Shown here: one piece after another, positions 1-10,772 of the stretch
How the letters are laid out: each line of letters opens with the position of its first letter
Position numbering within the stretch: the stretch's first letter is position 1
The notes under the pieces: model-generated
The model's input: the letters and a program-made list of their open reading frames with translations, nothing else
Told to the model about the DNA's origin: nothing
Databases searched by the model: none
Source of the DNA: Zymoseptoria tritici IPO323
Taxonomy: Eukaryota > Ascomycota > Dothideomycetes > Mycosphaerellales > Mycosphaerellaceae
Length of the DNA stretch: 64,000 bases
Reading direction: 5' to 3'
Assembly (NCBI RefSeq): GCF_000219625.1
Contig: NC_018216.1
Location: 2,294,001-2,358,000, forward strand
Made by a program: the position numbers and the translations under genes

Positions 1-338
1 CAGGTGAACTCCCGTCTATGCGATAGCGAGAAGCTTGGCTAAAATGCAGAGCAGAGGTGAATAGAGCAAGGTATTTCTCCAGGCAGACGAATAACTGTAC
101 TGCCCGTGGAAGGTGCTAGCAAGACTGATGAGCTGACGACGTTTTTGTGTGAGGCGGTGCATCAGCTTCCCACCCTGGCTGAAGGAGATCAGATGAGGCG
201 ACTGGCTCAAAGACCTCTACTACGATTTTCCTTCACAACTTCGCCTTCACCCCCTCCTCCCTCTCATCCACCAAATCCACCCCCGCAAACCCCTCCATCT
301 CAACCCCCCACTTCCTCCCCAACTCCGCTCCCCTCCTC
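1..338. other. left edge; frame-shifted continuation of the ACAD gene, then nothing recognised
   Basis: Positions 233-338 read on the minus strand, in a frame one base off the ACAD exon to the right, as a charged tail with a YERRG stretch that ends in A-K-L at a TGA (233-235). It looks like the true C-terminus of the ACAD gene (see findings). In 1-232 I see no convincing gene. Confidence 0.5.
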
Positions 339-1794
339 TCATAACCCCCTAACCCTCTCCCTCCGCTCCTCAACACCCTTCACCTCCCCCCTCCCCACCT
401 GATGCCGATGCGCCGCATCCGGTCCATCCGCAACCCTCACAAACCTGGCATACGTCCACATCTCCGGCAACACCGTATGCTGCGTGAGTCCCTGCCCGCC
501 ATACATCTGCATACACTCATCGATGATCTTCGCGCAACCCCTCGGAACCAAGACTTTACTCTGTGCGATAGCATACGTCCCCGCTTTGTTACCCTGCACG
601 TCCATTGTGTGGGCGGCGTTCATGACCACTTGCCGCAATGAGTCGAGGGTCATGCGCATGTCCGCCAGGCGTTCGAGGTTGGAGTCGAAGGAAGCGAGAG
701 TTTTGCCGCGAGGGGTGAAGCGGGTGTCGGTGGCGCGGATCAAGGCGAGTTCGTAGGCGCGTTCGGTGGCGCCGATGAGTCGCATGCAGTGGTGGATTCG
801 ACCGGGTCCGAGACGGCCTTGGGCGATTTCAAAGGCGCGGCCGGGGCCGAGGATGATGTTAGAGCGCGGGATGCGGGCGTCGGTGTAGATGAATTCGCCG
901 TGGCCTTCGGGCGGCATGGGGTAGCCCATGATCTGGTTTGAGATTAGAAGGGGAGGTGGAGAGAGGGACGAGAGGATGATCTACGGTCAAATTCCGAACG
1001 AAGTGCTGGCCTGGTGTTCCTTTTGGTACGATCACCGTAGTGTGTCGTTTCCATGGATCTGGGTTCTCGGGATCGCTGCAGCCCATGAGGATGTAGAAGC
1101 CTAGATCTTTGTTGTTTGCTACGGTACCGTAGAGCTTCCTCCCGTTGATGAGGAGGTAGTCTGGGTCGTCAGGATCTGGTGTGATGCGACAGGCAATGTT
1201 GGTGGCATCAGAGGCCGCAACATCCGGCTCTGTCATGCTATACGAGGAGAAGGTCTCGCCACGTAGAAGAGGCATGAGGTATTTCTCCTTTTGCTCTGAG
1301 GATGCGTACTTGGCCAATAGTTCCATGTTACCAGTGTCAGGCGCATGGCAATTCATCGTCTGCAACATTCAGTCCAGCGTCAACCGAACGTCCCAACAGC
1401 TTCAACCATCCAGGGGGAGTCGCAACGGGCTAGGACATCAACTAGACTCAAGACTCACCTGCGCCGCCCAATAACACCTCCCCATAACCTCCGCCATAGT
1501 AGCATACTCCAAATTCGTCAACCCGGGACTCAACTCCCCAAAGTGCTTCGGCAAGAACAGATTCCACAACCCTTCCCGCTTCGCCCGTTCCCTCAACTCC
1601 AACATGATCGGTGGATGCTGCCATTGTTTACCTGGCTCGGCGAGTTGGGCTTTGTAGATGTGTTCGGCGGGGATGCATTCTTCCTCGACCCAGGTCCAGA
1701 CGCGGGTGAGGAGGGAGAGGGCTTTGGGGGAGAGGTTCTCGCGGACCCAGAGGGGGAGGCGGTGGAAGGAGGGGTGGAGGGTTGGGGATGACAT
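339..1794 (-). CDS. acyl-CoA dehydrogenase, ACAD10/11 type
   Basis: FAD enzyme that oxidises acyl-CoA to 2-enoyl-CoA. Three exons: 1794-1459, 1359-985 and 932-339 (introns of 99 and 52 bp, all GT-AG), giving 434 aa. Family marks are NCHAPDTGNME, the signature MTEPDVAASDATNI, and the FAD-side block EIAQGRLGPGRIHHCMR with MYGGQG near the C-terminus. These fit the ACAD10/ACAD11 subfamily used for longer or 4-hydroxy acyl chains. It is divergent from the APH kinase gene starting at 2330; in animals the two domains are fused in one protein. The frame closes at 339 just after a run of five C (345-349, G on the coding strand). Removing one base would extend it by about 40 residues to a C-terminal A-K-L, a peroxisomal PTS1. 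So the gene is either mildly truncated or carries an assembly error. The family call is firm; the substrate is inferred. Confidence 0.85.
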
Positions 1795-2329
1795 TGTTGT
1801 GGGGGAGTGATTACAGATATGAGAAGGCGGAGGGAAAGGAGGGAGAGAAGACCTTGCTATCTTGGTGGAGGAGAAGATGAGAGGACAACAAGAGGTTGTG
1901 TTGCTTGACCGTTGGTAGTACTCAGACACAGAGTGTCGCGAGTCGGAGTATACAGTACCAGATATTGCACAATAAGCAGTTCTCTCACTCGCTGACAGGA
2001 TGTATGCGACACGCCAATGGCCCGGGGATGGACAATGGAAAGTGAGGAGAAGTCGGAGCATTGCTCGGATCGGGAAAGAATGGAAGAGGAGGAACGGAGG
2101 GCGGGAAGGGTCAAAGAGATATAACGGACCTGCCTCCGCTATTGCCTCGGGAAGTCGATCACTGTTCGACCGCATCCGTTGTAAAAATCGAAGAGACGTC
2201 TAGAGAGATACCTTGACACCATCTTGCATACATATTCCGAGTTGCTGTATCATATGGGACTGTCATTTTGATCGCTTGATTCACGTCGCTGTTCATTTGG
2301 TAGAATCTTATCACTCCATCTCCGCCAAC
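1795..2329. promoter_or_regulatory. shared divergent promoter region, ACAD / APH kinase
   Basis: 535 bp between the two divergent start codons. I see no ORF I believe in and no clear TATA box or known operator. Co-regulation of the two genes is inferred from the arrangement only. Confidence 0.4.
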
Positions 2330-3530
2330 ATGGCAGGCGAGGTCCGTCAACCGATCGACCAGGCCAAGTTGGAAAAGTACATCAACGACAACGTGCCCGA
2401 GATCAAGACTCCGATCGAGTTGAAGCAGGTCAGTAGACTTTCCCCGTTCCTTGTCTCCTTCACTCCTAACAAGCACCTCTCAGTTCGGCTTCGGCCAATC
2501 CAACCCAACCTACCAAATCACCGACTCCACCGCGAAGCGATACGTCCTCCGCAAGAAACCTCCAGGAAAACTGCTCTCCAAAACAGCCCACCGCGTCGAC
2601 CGCGAATACCAAGTCATCCACGCCCTCGCCTCCACCGACGTCCCCGTCCCCACCGCCTACGCCCTCTGCGAAGACGACTCCATCCTCGGCACTCCCTTCT
2701 ACATCATGTCCTTCCTCGACGGCCGCTTCATCTCCAACGCCGCCATTCCCGGTGACGACATCTCCGCTTCCGATCGTCGAGAAATGTGGCGCGACGCCAT
2801 CCGTACCCTCGCCAAACTCCACCGCGTCGACATCAAGTCCGTCGGGTTGGAGAACTTTGGTCGTCCGTCAGGTTTCTACTCCCGACAAATCAAAACCTTC
2901 ACTTCCCTCGCGGAGTCCCAAGCTTCCGCAAAGGACGTCGACACGGGGATCCCCGTCGGTCAACTCCCTCACTTTCAGGATTTCCTCTCCTACTTCTCCC
3001 AACCCGCCACCCAACCCAAAGATCGCGGCGTCCTCTTCCACGGCGACTTCAAAATCGACAATCTCGTCTTCCATCCCACCGAACCCCGCGTAATCGGCAT
3101 CCTCGACTGGGAAATGGCCACAATCGGACATCCCCTCGCCGACCTCACCAATCTCATCCAACCCTGGACCATCTCCACATCCACCCCTTCCTGGCCGCGG
3201 GTTCACGCCGACGAAGCTTTCCTGCCCGCAGATCATCCCCAGTCGACGGCTGCTTCTCATCCGGGACTACCGACCAAGGAAGAGTGTATAGCCTGGTATC
3301 AGTCCGATGTGGGTTTCACGGTGAGTGAGAAGGATGTCGCGTGGGCGACGGCGTTTGCGCTGTTTAGGGATAGTATTATTTTCCAGGGGATTGCGGCGAG
3401 GTACGCGATGAGGCAGGCGAGTAGTGGACAGGCGCAGAAGTATGGCGGGGAGAGAGGGGTGTTTGCGGAGATGGCTTGGGGGAAGGTGCTGGAGGCGAAG
3501 GAGAAGGACCGGGCCGGGGTGAAGTTGTGA
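2330..3530 (+). CDS. APH-family kinase (ACAD10/11 kinase-half homologue)
   Basis: Aminoglycoside-phosphotransferase-fold small-molecule kinase of 381 aa, in two exons: 2330-2428 and 2484-3530 (intron 55 bp, GT-AG). The ATG at 2330 begins MAGEVRQPID and exon 1 joins in phase 0 at LKQ/FGFGQSNPT, the nucleotide-loop region. Further marks are YVLRKKPPG (the ATP lysine region), HRVDREYQVI, the Brenner catalytic motif LFHGDFKIDNLVFHP and the metal-binding ILDWEMATIGHPLADL. This set is characteristic of the kinase domain of ACAD10/ACAD11, which phosphorylates 4-hydroxyacyl-CoA before the dehydrogenase domain acts. Here that kinase is a separate gene head-to-head with the dehydrogenase. The C-terminus is VKL, not a canonical PTS1. 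Subfamily is secure; the exact substrate is inferred. Confidence 0.85.
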
Positions 3531-3677
3531 GTGATACATATGTTGTGATGTGGCTGGATTTGTGTGAGAGATGGGACGGTGGTTGTGGCTTGGGAAATGG
3601 CGTGTAGCAACGCATACATCGTAGGGTTTTGGATTTCTGCTTCTTGCCTGTACTCTGTCGGTATGGTCAAATGTACT

Positions 3678-5294
3678 TCAAGCCATTTTCCTTCCCACCC
3701 GCCGATTCTCCCTTTGTCTCTCGACCTTCCTCTCCTCCTTGCGTCTCTTCTTCCATGCTCGATTCAAATCTCCTCGATTTTGATAGAACCACTGTCGGAA
3801 CTCACTCTCGCCTTCTCTGCCAGCGTTCTTCTTGTCCTCCGCTCCGACCGTCGCGTTGCCCTCTCCGTCGTCCGCCTGCGCCTCCTCTTCCGCTTCCTCG
3901 TCATCGTAGCCATTAATCGTAGGAGGGAACTCGAATCTTTTGCCAATCGCAGCTGTATCCGGCGTCGGCGCCGCGGATCGTATACTTCTCCATTCTAGAT
4001 CTCGTTTCGTGTGAGGCGTTTGTGGGGCGGTTTGTAGGGCTGACAGAGTGTTCGCCGCGGGGATATCAATTCGCATGTTCTCCGCTTCGTCTTCGGAGGA
4101 ATCATCAGCCGTGTTGCCGAAGAAGCCGAATGACTCGGTTTGAGCTGTGGGCTCGTTGGAAGAGCTCGCGGTAGGTGGAGCGCGCTTGAAGAGGGCTTCG
4201 AGTGGGTGGACTTCTTTCTGAGATTGGTCCTCAGCTGGTGGTGGAGTTTGGATCATTTCGCTGACGGAGCCGAGAGCTGTGGCTGGCAGTTCTGTCGAGC
4301 CGGTGTTGGCGAGAGCGTTCGATGTGGCTTGATCAAGATGTCGGGTGGTCTCTTCGTCCACGTCGCTGGATTCATCGGATGATATTACGGTGGAGGCTTC
4401 GGATGGTGAGAAGTCGGAGGAAGCAATATCGCCATTGGGCGAGAGGTCGCGAGTTTCCTCATTCTCCATCTCGGCACGTGAATCTGCGGCTGGAGCTGCG
4501 TCTTCCACTGGAACTGGCTTGGGCTCTTTGGCGACCTTGCTTCGCTTCCTCTTCTTCGACGACGGTTCAGCTTCCACCACGTTGCCCTCCTTGTCTACCC
4601 ATCCTTGCCCTTCTTCATACGTCAAGTCCTTCGTCTCGCCTTTGACGTTCGGAAAGTTCAATTTCGTGCTCTTCGCAAACTCCGTAACCACGACCTCCTT
4701 CTTGTGTCCGTGCTTCGACTTTTCCTTCTTCTCTTTCTTTTCTTTCTTGTCCTTCTTCTCTTTAGGCTCATCAACGACCATCTTGTTCTCATCCACCGAA
4801 GTCTTAAATTTCAACTTCTTCCCTTCCTTCTCCTTCTTCCCTGTCTTGCTCTTGCCAGTCTCCTCGGCCCATCCCCTCTTCACATGCCTTCCCTCGTCCA
4901 AGACATATCCTGTAAGCACCTTTTCAGTCCTCTTCGGCTTCTCCTTTTTCTTTTCCTTCTTCTCCGTCTTGTCCTTCTTCGACTTCTTCCTCGGTTTCTC
5001 CTCCTCTACATCCTCGCCGTCTATCGCCTCGCTACTCTTTCTTTTCTTCTCCGGCCTCGCCTCTTCGATCTTCACTTTCGCTCCCTTCAACGTCATCCCG
5101 TTGAGCTTCGCCTTCAATTTCTGTGCTTCTGTCGTTGGCAATTCGACGTAGCCGAAGCCCCGTTCCGGAAAAGTCTCAACAGTGTGGAAGGAGATATTCG
5201 AAGCTTGCGGTTTGAGCGAGTCCGGGACGTAGCGATCCAGAAGTGACGGGTTGAAAGGAGTGATGTGCAGACGAACGCGAGCTGGAGCTTCCAT
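3678..5294 (-). CDS. nucleolar-type RRM protein with Lys-rich tail (NOL8-like)
   Basis: Single-exon protein of 538 aa. The ATG at 5294 begins MEAPARVRLHITPF; the frame is open further upstream but without a better ATG. Residues about 5-85 look like one RNA-recognition motif (RLHITPFNP, then RGFGYVEL and LNGMTLKGAKVKIEEA). A long basic low-complexity part full of KKEKK tracts follows, then an acidic Ser-rich middle. A conserved C-terminal block has FRQWFYQNRGDLNRAWKKRRKEER. One N-terminal RRM, a Lys-rich body and a FRQWFYxNRG tail resemble fungal nucleolar ribosome-biogenesis proteins related to NOL8. The role is inferred from this. It is convergent with the APH kinase gene (about 150 bp between stops) and divergent from the gene at 5560. 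Confidence 0.7.
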   Translation of the reverse strand: MEAPARVRLHITPFNPSLLDRYVPDSLKPQASNISFHTVETFPERGFGYVELPTTEAQKLKAKLNGMTLKGAKVKIEEARPEKKRKSSEAIDGEDVEEEKPRKKSKKDKTEKKEKKKEKPKRTEKVLTGYVLDEGRHVKRGWAEETGKSKTGKKEKEGKKLKFKTSVDENKMVVDEPKEKKDKKEKKEKKEKSKHGHKKEVVVTEFAKSTKLNFPNVKGETKDLTYEEGQGWVDKEGNVVEAEPSSKKRKRSKVAKEPKPVPVEDAAPAADSRAEMENEETRDLSPNGDIASSDFSPSEASTVISSDESSDVDEETTRHLDQATSNALANTGSTELPATALGSVSEMIQTPPPAEDQSQKEVHPLEALFKRAPPTASSSNEPTAQTESFGFFGNTADDSSEDEAENMRIDIPAANTLSALQTAPQTPHTKRDLEWRSIRSAAPTPDTAAIGKRFEFPPTINGYDDEEAEEEAQADDGEGNATVGAEDKKNAGREGESEFRQWFYQNRGDLNRAWKKRRKEERKVERQRENRRVGRKMA

Positions 5295-5559
5295 GGTCTT
5301 ATCGAAGCATTGTGAAGAGCGTGTAGGGTACTCAAAGGATGGAGGTTGGTGGATCGTCGGAATTAATCTTCTGCTGATCGTCGGGCTGGGCGGCCCGGAG
5401 GAGCTGCCCTGAGGGAACCCCGTCTCCACATGTGAATGGACTCGGCGGTACATCATTGACATTGAACGAAGTACGAGTCCGACATCGAGCACAACCACCA
5501 AGCACAATACCTAGCGACAAGCGATGGAAATGATATAATCAGTCTACTACACCGCAACA

Positions 5560-6122
5560 ATGAACCGCCATCTCCGCGCCGTCCTCATCTTCCTCTCCTT
5601 CCTCTCCCTCTCCCTCGCAGCCAGTAAGCAATCCAATGTCACTCTGTCCAATACTCACTCCCCTCTAAGTCATCTTCACCAGAACCCACCTCCTTCTGCA
5701 AATGCACCTGCTTCACTAACAGCACCATAATCCCCCTCCTCGGGCCCAACACGCCCGCTCCACCCACCGCGCCTCCTCCCAACCCCGGTCTGCCCCTCAC
5801 CCTCCGCGCCGACGCCGATGACCCTCCAAAGACACCAACCCTCCATCCCAAAACCTGCGCCGATTGCAACAAGTCCTTCTGCTTGTCTTACAATCTCCCT
5901 ATCTGCGCGGACGCGAAAGAGGAAGATGTAGCGGCGACTTGTTTTCAGAGGGATTCGTATAAAGATCAGGCGGTGGTGTATGGCTTCATTTTGGCTACGG
6001 GAGGATTGCTGGGTTGGGCGTTGTTGAAACCAGTGTGGGAACGATGGAAGATTGCGAAAGAGGGTGCAGGGGCTGCGTCTGGTGGAGGTAGGGGAGGGTA
6101 TGCGGCTGTGGGTGGGAGGTGA
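5560..6122 (+). CDS. small Cys-rich single-pass membrane protein, unknown function
   Basis: About 167 aa in two exons, 5560-5623 and 5683-6122 (intron 59 bp, phase 1; the acceptor ending at 5682 keeps the frame, the AG at 5669 does not). The protein starts with a clear signal peptide (MNRHLRAVLIFLSFLSLSLAA). A short lumenal part follows with paired cysteines (FCKCTCF, then CADCNKSFCLSY and two more), split by a Pro-rich linker. One hydrophobic segment (VVYGFILATGGLLGWALL) and a Gly-rich cytoplasmic tail end it. The layout suggests a type I secretory-pathway or surface protein with a disulphide-rich head. I do not recognise a named family. Confidence 0.75.
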
Positions 6123-6508
6123 CTGAAATACGCCCACCACAATACAATGAACGGATTCATGCGATTGACATTCTTGATGTCTGGCTTGGACTGCGGATTT
6201 GGAGACGCTGGGACTACACGTTGGGACTGAAGCCGGCAAAATCGAAACGAACCTCTGAGCCTCACATTCAAGAACATGGAGCGTGGCCTCAAACTTGCCA
6301 GCAGTCGGAAGGCGTGCATCAACGCATTGTTTTGGTTGTCAAATACTCGTAAGGATCGATAATGGCGGTGAACGCCTCTAAAGCCCAGTCTCATTACTCC
6401 GAAGGCAAAATCAAGTAGTAACCACGCCCTGCTCCAACACAATGGACAACTCTCGACAGCCATCCTCGATCATCTCCGCGACAACATCGACCGAATCTGT
6501 TCCCCTTC
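6123..6508. other. convergent intergenic spacer
   Basis: 386 bp between two converging genes. Nothing recognised beyond presumed 3' untranslated sequence. Confidence 0.4.
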
Positions 6509-7250
6509 TCAGAAGGAGCCATTATCCATAGACGCGCACACCGGAGTCTGAGCCGAACAATCAACAGTAGCACAAGCATTCTCTCTGTTAGCCACGGTCT
6601 GCACGGTCCCACCGATACCCGAGTCCTCAGCAGTATCGGTCCACAAGATGGTCGCATCTGGGAGCACGTTGCAGCAGCGGATCAGGTTGATGTCGTTGAC
6701 TGCCGCGTGGACGGCGGCGGTGTCGGTGGGCTTGTTGATGATCGACTGCAGGTTGTCCAGTACCTGTTGAGAAGGAAGGCAGTCAGCAAATGTGGAGGGT
6801 GGACGGACCGCTGGAGATGACTTACTCTTGGTTTAAAAATGTTGGTCAAGTCTGAGACCGCGCAGGTGAACGCTGCAGTGCCGATTGCGGGGACGGAAGC
6901 CAGAGTCCTGGTCAAGCATTGAATGTCAGTTTCAACTTCTTCATGCGGGAGTAGCGGACATGGTGTCTCACGTACATCAGCTGGCACGGCTCATCCTGAG
7001 CGAAGTTGAAAGCGTTCTGAGCAGCAGCGCCGAGCGAGCTCACGGACAGCGTGAGGGCTGTGTTCAGGAACGTATTGACAGCATCCACATCCGCGTTCCA
7101 TTGGTTGATCGAGCTGGCGACCTGGTTGGTGGACGGGTTGTTGACCGTGTTGAGCATGCAGGGTGCTGTCTGGCGTTTGACCTGGCTGGGTGCTGCCAGG
7201 GTCGTGGACGCCGCGAGGGCGATGGCGAGGACGGCGGTGGAGGTATACAT
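6509..7250 (-). CDS. secreted protein, about 203 aa, unknown function
   Basis: Three exons, 7250-6976, 6907-6826 and 6763-6509, with GT-AG introns of 68 and 62 bp. All junctions keep the frame (QLM/TLAS and KPR/VLDN). The signal peptide is MYTSTAVLAIALAASTTLAAP, followed by a Kex2-like site (VKRQ). The mature part is Ala/Asn-rich and probably helical, with scattered cysteines (PCMLN, EPCQLM, FTCAV, RCCNV, NACATVDC, TPVC). There is no membrane anchor. It resembles small lineage-restricted secreted proteins of plant-associated ascomycetes; an HsbA-like hydrophobic-surface-binding role is possible but not supported by a motif. It lies next to the small Cys-rich gene pair at 8.3-9.8 kb. Confidence 0.7.
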
Positions 7251-8302
7251 CTTGCTTGGAGGTGTGCTGGTGGATTGAATTGGTTGCTGGGTGTTGAGGA
7301 AGTACGTTGAGGTATGTGTATATGGAAGATTCTTGTTCTGTTGCCTGGGTGCGATTTCTTGTTCATGGGACGAGAGTCTTATGTATCTCTGGACAGCAAC
7401 ATGCTAATTTCCTCAAGACATCAGCACCAACACCAGGTGTCGGCTGTGCGCAGAGCACCGTCCTTTCTTCTGGTTGGTGTCTGCTATACTCGAGGTTCCG
7501 AGCATACTGGAGGTTGGACCAGCGACCCAACTTCTCCGACCCAACATGAGTAAGCCCAGTCAGCGGGATCAACTCGGCTCACGTAGTCCCGCCAGGCGGC
7601 TCATCAACAGCTCAACTTGGGTCAAGGTCATGTGTCCGTTGGACAAACACTCTCAGGTATCTCTGCTTGATCTCCGAACGCTTCACCAACGGGCCGGTCT
7701 CTGGGGTGTGGTAGTACAAGCATGCTGTGGCATCTCGCTCAAACCTTCCCGATGCCGGAGGCCAGGGCTGTACAGCTTTTTGTTGGCTTAATTCGAGCTT
7801 GACACGTAAGTGCCAGTCAAATACAGGTGACGAATATACCAAAGGTTCACAAGGCAGACCGCTTGCCCTTCGAAAGAGAACAATAGACGTCGTACCGAAC
7901 CAACACGCTCGTCTATAAATACCCTGAGTGAACCATTGATAAGGTGTAGTACCGACCTTGATTCATCATCGCCGTCATCAACACGCTGTTCCGGCTGCAC
8001 TGTACCGTTCGACGGAATATGGCCAACCCCGGAACGAAGTCCAGCGCCTCGAAATCGGGAACTCAAAACCGGCCTCGAACTGGGCAACGATCAACTTGAA
8101 AGGCTCTATTTGAAAGACGAATGGTGTTGGTGCTGGTGCTAAATTCAGGGAGTGCTCTATCGTCTACATTGCACACATATTCGGTCCTTGCCTTCACCTC
8201 CGGCGTGGTGCTTCACACCCGAACTGCATCAAGGCCATCACTATCAGCAGTCAGCCGCTTCGAACGCTTCAGGAAGAGAACGCCGAGAATTGTGCTCACC
8301 GA
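7251..8302. other. intergenic, no gene seen
   Basis: About 1.05 kb upstream of the secreted-protein gene. Short overlapping frames on both strands lack family features, good starts or splice structure. Confidence 0.4.
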
Positions 8303-8553
8303 TCAGGTCTGGCACTTATTGGCAATACAGATGTGGCTGCAACATCCCGTACCAATGTTGCAAGCAGATGGATCCAGGTCAGTAAAGAATGCGCTTGTCG
8401 CCGTTGATAACACAACGTACTGTGACTGCAGAGGGTGAGACGTTTGAAGATGTCTGCGAAGCCAATTGAATCCTCTTCAGGTTCGCGCGGTGCTGCTTGG
8501 GCTTCGATTGCGAGGCACATGGCGATTTAAATGGACTGGGAAGCGATCTTCAT
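8303..8553 (-). pseudogene. broken paralogue of the small Cys-rich secreted gene at 9547-9826
   Basis: The reading from the ATG at 8553 matches the intact gene in layout: MKIASQSI, then a signal-peptide-like stretch, then AQAAP, then an IFKRLTLC block (compare LFKRFQLC), then a tail with C-x5-CC-x3-C-x4-C ending at TGA 8303-8305. Two defects are visible. A TAA (8527-8529) interrupts the signal peptide after eight codons. The intron donor (GTACGT) has no canonical AG acceptor where the paralogue's second exon should start. An ATG at 8520 downstream of the stop would start a protein lacking most of the secretion signal. Both defects point to decay rather than a sequencing slip. Confidence 0.6.
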
Positions 8554-9546
8554 TGTGGAGTTCGGATGGTGTGGGAGGAGAAGGTGGCGTTGAGAAGTGC
8601 TGATGTCGATGATAGGCGAGGAAGCATTGATGCGATGTACTGGATTCTGTTGCGAATGAACTGGATAACTGCGGATGGGAGCAAACATATATACATTCCT
8701 GGCGACCATCATTCCAACGCAACTTATCGACACTCATTCTGCCTTTCACACTTGCAGGCCATCAGGACGCTCCGTCGCGAACTACTCTGGTCTTCGGACG
8801 CCTCGATTGCGGACTATCTCGGCCGAGAAATGCTAGGGCAGTACAAGCGTTGTCGCGACGATAGCTTGGACTTTATCTGCAGGTGAATCTTATGAGGTTG
8901 CTACTCTGTCACGGTCTGGCTTGCTGGCGAACCCTGGACAGATCCAACCAGAGGAGGTGGACTTGCATAATAACAGACGAGATGGCTTCTTTGCCTTACT
9001 GAATTGGGCTTCGAACATCGACTCAAAGCGAGCGTCGAAAATTGGTCGATGTTCCGGTCGGAAATTGGCACTTTTCATCATTCGATGCGACCTCTTTTGA
9101 CTCTTGAAATGTGAAGAGTCCAGAACGTGTCAGGAAAGAAGGGATGTCAAAACATCGAAGAAAAGACAGCTATCTCATACCATTTAACAAGCCAAGAGAT
9201 ATATGACGTGCCGCTCTGCAGCCAGGGAATAGCCAAGCTAAGCGATGCTTGAAAACGACTCAACTCCATGTTGTATGCAATGCCGTGGTTTGGCCTAACG
9301 CGTTTGCTAAAGTGGGAAGGGTGTTCTGAATCTGAAGAACGATCTAAGAGTATCTTGTGCAGCATTCTCTGGTGCAGGGCAGACTTAATGTCACACCAGG
9401 GCATGCAGATTCATTCGGAGAGAGCCTATCTATCGACAAATTCACCGAAGAAGGGCAGAACACAACCCGCATCGCCGTCATCAACACAGCGCGCCCACCA
9501 GCTCACGTTGAGCTCTTCCCTCCCAAAGCCAATTCGACCTGATTCA
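8554..9546. other. intergenic between the two paralogues, no gene seen
   Basis: About 1 kb separating the broken and intact copies. No further copy of the Cys pattern is seen on either strand, and the open frames present lack coding character. Confidence 0.4.
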
Positions 9547-9826
9547 CTAATTGATGCATTTGCCGTCGAGGCAGGTGTTGCAGCAAAACTTGGGGGTTTT
9601 GCAGGTGTCTACCGGGTACTTTAGTATTGTTTGATCTGACAACGTCAAGGGATAGCGCGAGACTCGTCGTACCATAGCCGCAGAGTTGGAAGCGCTTGAA
9701 CAGGTTCCCCATATCGTAGGTTCCTTGGCCGAATGCGACGTTGCTTTGATCGGGCGGGCTGGGTGCGGCCTGGGCCCCGAGGGCGAGGAACAAGGCGACG
9801 CTGATGAGTTGGTGGGTGAGCTTCAT
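9547..9826 (-). CDS. small secreted cysteine-rich protein, candidate effector-like
   Basis: About 80 aa in two exons, 9826-9673 and 9635-9547. The signal peptide is MKLTHQLISVALFLALGAQAAP, the start is the ATG at 9826 and the stop is TAG 9547-9549. The mature part has six cysteines spaced C-x13-C-x5-CC-x2-C-x4-C, the C-C-CC-C-C order typical of knottin-like disulphide folds. The proposed intron is only 37 bp (GTACGA to GTCAG, with a CTTGAC branch-like site), very short for this genome. It is supported because reading through loses every cysteine that the broken paralogue at 8303-8553 also encodes. Function is unknown; an effector or antimicrobial role is inference from size, secretion and Cys content. 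Confidence 0.6.
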
Positions 9827-10772
9827 TGTGGATGAAGGTGGCTTGAAGTGGTGTATGGAGCGACGCGGAGTTGAGTTGGACTGAACTGAAGTCTGAGCTG
9901 AGCTGAGCTGAATTGAGCTGGACTGAGGTGGATGGATGTGGATGTTTGTTGGCACGATCAGGTATCGAGACGCTGGAAGTGCAGACATATATGTATGTAC
10001 ATCGACACAGCAACAAGCGAGCATGGAACGTCCGTAATCATCGCACTAATTGTCGTTGTGATTGCATAGCAGCTCGACAGGATCTTTGAGAGTCATTCTG
10101 GGATGATTGGTCGGCCTCCGGACGCTGTAATCACGGGTCATTCGAGCTCAGCAATAGCAGGAAACACCAAAGCTCAGCGAAAGCCATGATTTCTAGAAGT
10201 CCGTTGTTGAGCCTGATGGACTGCCGATCGCGGAGAAAGCATTACTGGCCAGACAAGCGAATGTCTCGTGGTAGATCCCCGGTCACTGGGAAGTATTCGG
10301 CAAAAAGGCGGCTATAATGGCGCTAGATAATTACCCGAAACGGCAAGAGGTCTTCCAGCTCTACTAGTACGTCCTTATGCAAGCTGCGAACGACAATCTG
10401 AGACTTGTAGCGGATCTTGCACATGGTTTCTAGCCATCTTAGAGAATTAGCCGTTTTTGAACAGCGCTCGATTGCATACTCGGACTGACATCAGAAAAGC
10501 CAACCAAGACAGTGGTGACATCCATCTCGGTCAACCGCAAATCGATTGCACGAGCTCGGGTAGTCTAGTCATGCCCGCGCAGCTCTACAATCGTCTTCGC
10601 CATATGACTGGCAAGAATATTTTCCATGAACACTGGATCGTCCTTTCCATCTCCTCTTCAGAGAAAGCTCGCTTACATAAACGACCAGGTAGCAGCGTCC
10701 TTTCTTCGTCGCGCCTGGAGTGGAGGTAGCCTCCCGTGGCACTGGCCCTGCACAACGAAGACATCCGGGCCT
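9827..10772. other. intergenic, no gene seen
   Basis: About 950 bp. Just upstream of the small secreted gene (9890-9925) is a purine/pyrimidine-biased run of short CTGAG/CTGAA-like repeats. Otherwise nothing recognised. Confidence 0.4.
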
